Of a stretch of 8,407 bases of DNA, positions 5,533 to 8,407 are shown piece after piece; positions within the stretch are counted from its first letter, which is position 1; the number at the start of each line of letters is the position of its first letter. The notes below the pieces were generated by a model. The model had not been told where the DNA came from and searched no databases. It saw nothing but the letters and a program-made list of their open reading frames with translations. The position numbers and the translations under genes are program-made. This stretch comes from Acidobacteriota bacterium (GTDB lineage: Bacteria; Acidobacteriota; Terriglobia; Terriglobales; Acidobacteriaceae): the NCBI GenBank assembly GCA_021799405.1, contig JAJZAL010000229.1:1-8407 (forward strand), given 5' to 3'.

Positions 5533-7434
5533 CTATTGAACCGGCTGCACCGGAGCTTCGTTCTTTAGACGGTACACTCGCACGAAATCGAAGTCCATCG
5601 TGAAGCCGGGAGTATTTTCCGCCGCGATGCCGATTTGTGGCAGCGCGCCTCCGGTAGAGCTGGTCAGGTGTTGCCAGGTGCCGCCTTTCGTCCAGGTATG
5701 GCCATCTGGCGAGGTGTAAGCGGTGTAGTTCTGTACGCCAGGCCTGTCTTGGTGCATCACAATGCGCAGCCAGGTGGTTTTGCCGACCGGGCCAACATTC
5801 TGATGGTCGTAGGTGGGATAGCCGGCAGGCACAGGTCCCACCTGTTTACCGAATTCCGACTGCCGGGTGTCCCAGTCGGGGAAGACGTCGAGCTTGATGC
5901 TGTTGCGGTCATTGAAATAGATGAACAGCGCCGCTTGAGCAAAGTTGTAACAGCAGGAGTTGTTGAACGGGACTCCCGTGGTCACCTTCGTTTCCACCAT
6001 CCAGTTGCCCTCCGCCGGGGCCGGCTCGCCCAGGATGGACACTTGTTGGGGGTCGGTATTTTCGTCGGGGCCCTGGGTCACCACCTGGTAGGCGCTGCCG
6101 GTGAGCACGTAACTGTTGTTCGCGCCGGGGTGGATGAAATGCCATTGCGGTGAAAGCTTCTTATTGTTGAATTCGTCCGAAAGGGCCGTAATCTGCGTGC
6201 CGGGCTGAGCCATCGTCGCAGCTACCTCCGGTTGGTAATGGTTGATTTCCCACGGCTGTGCAGCCGGAGCAGGTTGCACCGTGTCAGATGCCCACAGGCC
6301 GCCTCTGACTTCGGGCCAGCCGTTCGCCCATATGATCGGGTCGATCAACGCCGGACGCCTTGTGAATCCGGGATGGCCTGCAAAATAAGGGGAATCGCGA
6401 TTGATGGCGTGATACAGCATGTAGTCCTGACCGGAGTCATCGGCAAACACCACGTTGCCGCCCGGGCCAACCCATTTGTTGCCGTTGGAGGCGATGGCAA
6501 CTTCACCTCCCGGATCGAAGCTGTTCAGGGGGGCGCCATTTTCATCGAGGAACGGGCCGAGCGGCGTCTTGGCGCGACCCACACGCACTCCGTAGCCACT
6601 GAGCGGTCCGTCACAGCAACTCGATGTGGAAAGGAATAGATAGTAATAGCCGTCATGCTGGAAGAAGCTGCCACCCTCGAAGTAGTTATCGATGGCGATC
6701 TGCTGCTCACTGGACGGATCGGAGTGCAGACCATCCGCCGACAGCTTGCGAATGCTGATGCCGCCGTTGAAGCTGCCGTAAGAGATGTACCGCTGTCCGC
6801 TCGGGCCGCGCACCACATCGGGATCAATTACCGCGCGACCGGGGAATCCGTTGTAAGGATTATTCTCCGGCGCCACGACGGGCGCTCCGCTGTCGACCCA
6901 TGGGCCGGCAGGGCTGTTGCTGGTAGCCACCCCAATGGCGCTGCCGCCAGCAAGCGTGTTGGGAGCTACATAGTAAAGGTAGTACTTGCCGTTGAAATGC
7001 TTCACCGCTGGTGCCCAGAGGTTCACCGCCGCGTTGCCGATCCATGCGGGCATGTGCTGGAACGCATCGCCGATATACGTCCAGTGAATCAGATCGATAG
7101 AGCGGTACATAGGAATCAGATGAAGCCGCAGATGACCGTTTGAACCCACATCGTCGGCATTCAGCGGATCGCCGGTACAGTACAGGTACCACACGTCGTA
7201 GGTCGCTATCTGCTGCCGAATGATGGCCGGATCAGGACAACTCGTCGCTGGCCCGATGGCTGTCTCGAGCTTGAGCGGATTGGTGTAAGTCTGGGGTAAA
7301 GTCACGCTCTGCCCGGCAGGCGGCGGAGCTTGCGCGGCAAGTGGCAGGGCTATTGCGAGGAGCATTACCAGCAGTAGCGTCGTGCAGCGACTGTTCGGAG
7401 GTGATGAGCAGCGAAAATGGAGGAACGATTTCAT
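5533..7434 (-). CDS. Secreted glycoside hydrolase family 43 protein (arabinanase/xylosidase type)
   Basis: 633 aa. Signal peptide: arginines at 8 and 16, hydrophobic LLLVMLLAIALPLAA (about 20-34), probable cleavage after AQA (36). A five-bladed beta-propeller GH43 domain spans about 50-385, with the expected acidic triad: Asp68 in SCPDPA (base), Asp204 in VIDPDV (pKa modulator) and Glu253 in YFEGGSFF (acid). His342 in YHAI resembles the metal-associated histidine of arabinanases. Other family segments are NLWAPAV (138-144) and KYYLYY (150-155). A C-terminal beta-sandwich domain at about 415-622 (SDEFNNKKLSPQWHF, then FDFVRVYRL) resembles the concanavalin-like GH43 C-terminal domain and may bind polysaccharide. 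It probably releases arabinose or xylose residues from plant polymers; the exact linkage cannot be read from sequence. AAGGAG lies 6 nt before ATG. It appears to be a single-gene unit with its own regulated promoter and terminator. Confidence 0.92.
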   Translation of the reverse strand: MKSFLHFRCSSPPNSRCTTLLLVMLLAIALPLAAQAPPPAGQSVTLPQTYTNPLKLETAIGPATSCPDPAIIRQQIATYDVWYLYCTGDPLNADDVGSNGHLRLHLIPMYRSIDLIHWTYIGDAFQHMPAWIGNAAVNLWAPAVKHFNGKYYLYYVAPNTLAGGSAIGVATSNSPAGPWVDSGAPVVAPENNPYNGFPGRAVIDPDVVRGPSGQRYISYGSFNGGISIRKLSADGLHSDPSSEQQIAIDNYFEGGSFFQHDGYYYLFLSTSSCCDGPLSGYGVRVGRAKTPLGPFLDENGAPLNSFDPGGEVAIASNGNKWVGPGGNVVFADDSGQDYMLYHAINRDSPYFAGHPGFTRRPALIDPIIWANGWPEVRGGLWASDTVQPAPAAQPWEINHYQPEVAATMAQPGTQITALSDEFNNKKLSPQWHFIHPGANNSYVLTGSAYQVVTQGPDENTDPQQVSILGEPAPAEGNWMVETKVTTGVPFNNSCCYNFAQAALFIYFNDRNSIKLDVFPDWDTRQSEFGKQVGPVPAGYPTYDHQNVGPVGKTTWLRIVMHQDRPGVQNYTAYTSPDGHTWTKGGTWQHLTSSTGGALPQIGIAAENTPGFTMDFDFVRVYRLKNEAPVQPVQ

Positions 7435-7471
7435 TCACGGCTCCTTTTCAATGGGAATCGACTGCTGCGAA

Positions 7472-7501
7472 AAAGTAATCGCTTACACTCCTCCCTGTCA
7501 A
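7472..7501 (-). promoter_or_regulatory. Promoter of the GH43 gene
   Basis: A perfect TTGACA (7501-7496, minus strand) is followed after 17-18 nt by a weak -10 (TTACTT or TACTTT around 7478-7472). The ribosome site of the GH43 gene lies about 30 nt further on. The weak -10 is covered by the operator below, consistent with a repressed promoter. Confidence 0.55.
7474..7487 (-). promoter_or_regulatory. LacI/cre-like operator in the GH43 promoter
   Basis: The minus strand reads TGTAAGCGATTACT, an imperfect palindrome (GTAAGC/GATTAC) around a central CG. It resembles the LacI/GalR-family consensus TGTAARCGYTTACA. It overlaps the -10 region, as expected for a sugar-responsive repressor site. No LacI-family gene is in the window, so the regulator must be elsewhere. 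Confidence 0.55.
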
Positions 7502-7598
7502 ATGCGGCAATCGCCAAACCACGTAGCCGAACGCAGGTTTGAGAGAAACCGGACTGCTCAATTGTGTTGAGGCACTTTCAGGCGGCTTCCTTCAAGTC

Positions 7599-7667
7599 GC
7601 TGTATCCGCAGTGCCCGCTTCCAGCCTGCCCAACCACAACCTCATCTCTGGGCACTGCAGATACAGC
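7599..7667. repeat. Long inverted repeat with 18-bp arms
   Basis: GCTGTATCCGCAGTGCCC (7599-7616) and GGGCACTGCAGATACAGC (7650-7667) pair over 18 positions with one mismatch, which becomes a G-U pair in minus-strand RNA. The loop is 33 nt. AAGTC (7594-7598) and GACTT (7673-7677) can extend the stem past a 5-nt bulge. No gene start or stop is attached, so a small mobile or REP-like element, or an unlinked structured RNA, is possible. Confidence 0.65.
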
Positions 7668-7800
7668 CCAAAGACTTTTCGTTCCCTATGTTCGCCTCGA
7701 TGCGTGCATTGGCGGAGATAACCGGCCATGGGGCATGCCGACGTGAAGACAGCGATGAAATACCACCATCCCGGTTTGCATGTAGTTGCGGATGCGATCC

Positions 7801-7838
7801 GGGCACGCCCCTAGAAATTTAGGGCACACTTTGGGCAC
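7801..7838. repeat. Three helically spaced GGGCAC repeats
   Basis: GGGCAC occurs at 7801, 7822 and 7833, spacings of 21 and 11 bp, so all copies face the same side of the helix. The last two are extended (GGGCACAC). They lie about 60-95 bp from the CCA end of the tRNA fragment, a distance suitable for recombinase or accessory-factor binding. Function is inferred. Confidence 0.4.
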
Positions 7839-7896
7839 ACCGTGGCAGAGTGCCTGAGAACAATAACCGGCAGGTGTTGATTTTAAGGGATTCAAT

Positions 7897-7941
7897 TGGC
7901 TGCCCCCCAGGGATTCGAACCCCGATATGCTGATCCAGAGT
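7897..7941 (-). other. Attachment-site footprint: 3' fragment of tRNA-Gln (anticodon CUG)
   Basis: Read on the minus strand, 7941 to 7897 corresponds to tRNA positions 31 to 76. It gives the anticodon loop CTCTGGA (anticodon CTG at 7938-7936), the 3' anticodon arm TCAGC, a short variable loop, a perfect T arm CGGGG-TTCGAAT-CCCTG, the acceptor strand GGGGGCA, discriminator G and an encoded CCA. An A72 pairing with U1 plus G73 is characteristic of tRNA-Gln. Upstream, the 5' anticodon arm should read GCTGA but the sequence is CATAA, and no D arm or 5' acceptor is present. The fragment is therefore not a functional tRNA. Sharp loss of identity at the anticodon with a perfect 3' half is the standard att duplicate left by a tyrosine-recombinase element. 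The element should lie at higher coordinates and the original chromosome flank at lower ones. Confidence 0.85.
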
Positions 7942-8215
7942 TATGCGGAATAGGGCCTGCATCGCTCTTTCTAACGTTATGAATTTAAATCACTTAAGCC
8001 CAACGCAGCCCGCACAGAACGACTGTGAAATTCGTTGCAGCTTGTTGCTTTGTTTTCAATAACTTGTAAGAACGTGCGTCATAGCGCATGTCATAAACAT
8101 GTCATAGTCCGACTTGGACGTAATGACTTTAGAGCGCGCGGGCTGCAGCCTCGTCGGACGTCGTTGACGGTTGCTTGCCGTATCCGGGAGCACGTCAGTC
8201 AGGCCGCAGTCGAAT
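7942..8215. other. Non-coding end of the putative integrated element
   Basis: No frame here has a recognisable product. It lies between the tRNA-Gln fragment and the toxin stop codon and contains the GTCATA repeats. A short inverted repeat GTCCGAC (8107-8113) / GTCGGAC (8153-8159) and the palindrome GGCTGCAGCC (8141-8150) are also present. It probably represents the terminal, att-proximal segment of the element. Confidence 0.45.
8078..8106. repeat. Three GTCATA repeats near the att site
   Basis: GTCATA occurs at 8078-8083, 8090-8095 and 8101-8106, spaced 12 and 11 bp. The last two are part of the longer repeat CATGTCATA (8087-8095 and 8098-8106). About one helical turn apart and roughly 140-165 bp from the tRNA fragment, they could be arm-type or excisionase sites of the integrated element. 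No protein evidence in the window. Confidence 0.45.
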
Positions 8216-8407
8216 TCACCGATCCCGCGCCGTTGGATCGCCGCTGAGGGCATTGATCTCGCGCTCCAGCACGCTCAGACCTTCGAGAACATCGGCAAAT
8301 TTCGGAGGATCGCGAAAGAACATCTCAGACATGGTGGCGTAGTCTCGTGCCAGCGCTGTTACCTGACGCTCCGGCGGCGCTAAGCGAAATGTGCCCGGCA
8401 CGGCAGT
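8216..8407 (-). CDS. C-terminal part of an AbiEii/AbiGii-type nucleotidyltransferase toxin
   Basis: An open frame enters from the right edge and stops at TGA 8218-8216, giving about 63 visible residues. The sequence FRLAPPERQ, then LARDYATMSEMFFRDPPKFA and VLEGLSVLEREINAL matches the usual C-terminal tail of AbiEii/AbiGii toxin proteins: an RDYxxM-xMxFxxPPxF segment followed by a leucine-rich helix ending EINAL. In that family the toxin is a nucleotidyltransferase paired with an AbiEi-type antitoxin usually encoded just upstream, which would lie outside the window. The catalytic domain is not visible, so the call rests on the tail alone. The GTG near 8401 is internal, not the start, since the frame stays open to the edge. 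The gene sits on the element side of the att footprint, fitting defence or addiction cargo. Confidence 0.6.
   Translation of the reverse strand, partial: TAVPGTFRLAPPERQVTALARDYATMSEMFFRDPPKFADVLEGLSVLEREINALSGDPTARDR

Larger units (their letters stand above)
7502..7896. other. Gene-free stretch between the GH43 promoter and the tRNA fragment
   Basis: No convincing coding frame on either strand. It holds a long inverted repeat (7599-7667) and three GGGCAC hexamers (7801-7838), described separately. The 3' side of a tRNA fragment lies immediately to its right. Confidence 0.5.

Noticed and set aside
7686..7895. 69-codon minus-strand frame ending in the flank of the tRNA fragment, considered as an integrase C-terminal remnant
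   Set aside because: Only a short VPKVCPKF-like stretch is suggestive, and it derives from the GGGCAC repeats. No tyrosine recombinase motif (R-H-R-Y) is present.
7897..7980. Complete tRNA gene
   Set aside because: Sequence before position 31 has no D arm, no 5' anticodon arm and no acceptor 5' strand; only the 3' half is real.
8056..8253. 65-codon minus-strand frame over the GTCATA repeats
   Set aside because: Its start lies inside the toxin tail, there is no ribosome site and no known motif.

Overview
The window looks like an accessory-rich stretch of a moderately GC-rich, free-living heterotroph. The style of the proteins (secreted GH43 glycosidase, secreted type-B carboxylesterase, a RAYT with CCCACTCAAGC-type palindromes) suggests Acidobacteriota. 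That assignment is inference from family resemblance only; nothing here proves the taxonomy.

Layout. Positions 1-53 look like the end of an insertion sequence with two 13-bp terminal direct repeats. It abuts, at 53/54, a half REP palindrome. Next is a small reading frame (95-364) that keeps the N-terminal start and C-terminal third of a REP-associated tyrosine transposase but lacks its catalytic middle. It ends inside a complete REP hairpin (341-369). Positions 370-775 hold no gene I recognise. A minus-strand block follows: a secreted carboxylesterase (802-2379, TTG start) and a LysR-type regulator (2599-3531). Divergent from the regulator is a translationally coupled pair on the plus strand: an AtuA-family (DUF1446) protein (3725-5059) and a separate small protein equal to the AtuA C-terminal ferredoxin-fold domain (5059-5367). 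Convergent with these, beyond a strong terminator hairpin, is a secreted GH43 glycosidase with a C-terminal concanavalin-like domain (5533-7434, minus). Its promoter contains a LacI/cre-like operator.

The right end is a probable integration boundary. A 45-nt perfect 3' portion of tRNA-Gln(CUG), from the anticodon loop through the encoded CCA, lies at 7897-7941 on the minus strand, and the 5' half is absent. This is the usual footprint of a tyrosine-recombinase element at a tRNA 3' end. By that logic the integrated element lies to the right (beyond 7942). There the window opens into the C-terminus of an AbiEii/AbiGii-type nucleotidyltransferase toxin (8216-8407, partial), typical island cargo. 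Short hexamer repeats at about one or two helical turns flank the site on both sides and may be recombinase arm sites.

Functionally, the LysR protein probably controls the AtuA pair and itself from the shared 193-bp spacer. The esterase may be linked, for example by releasing an acyl or alcohol substrate, but that is conjecture. The GH43 gene appears to be a separate carbohydrate-responsive unit.
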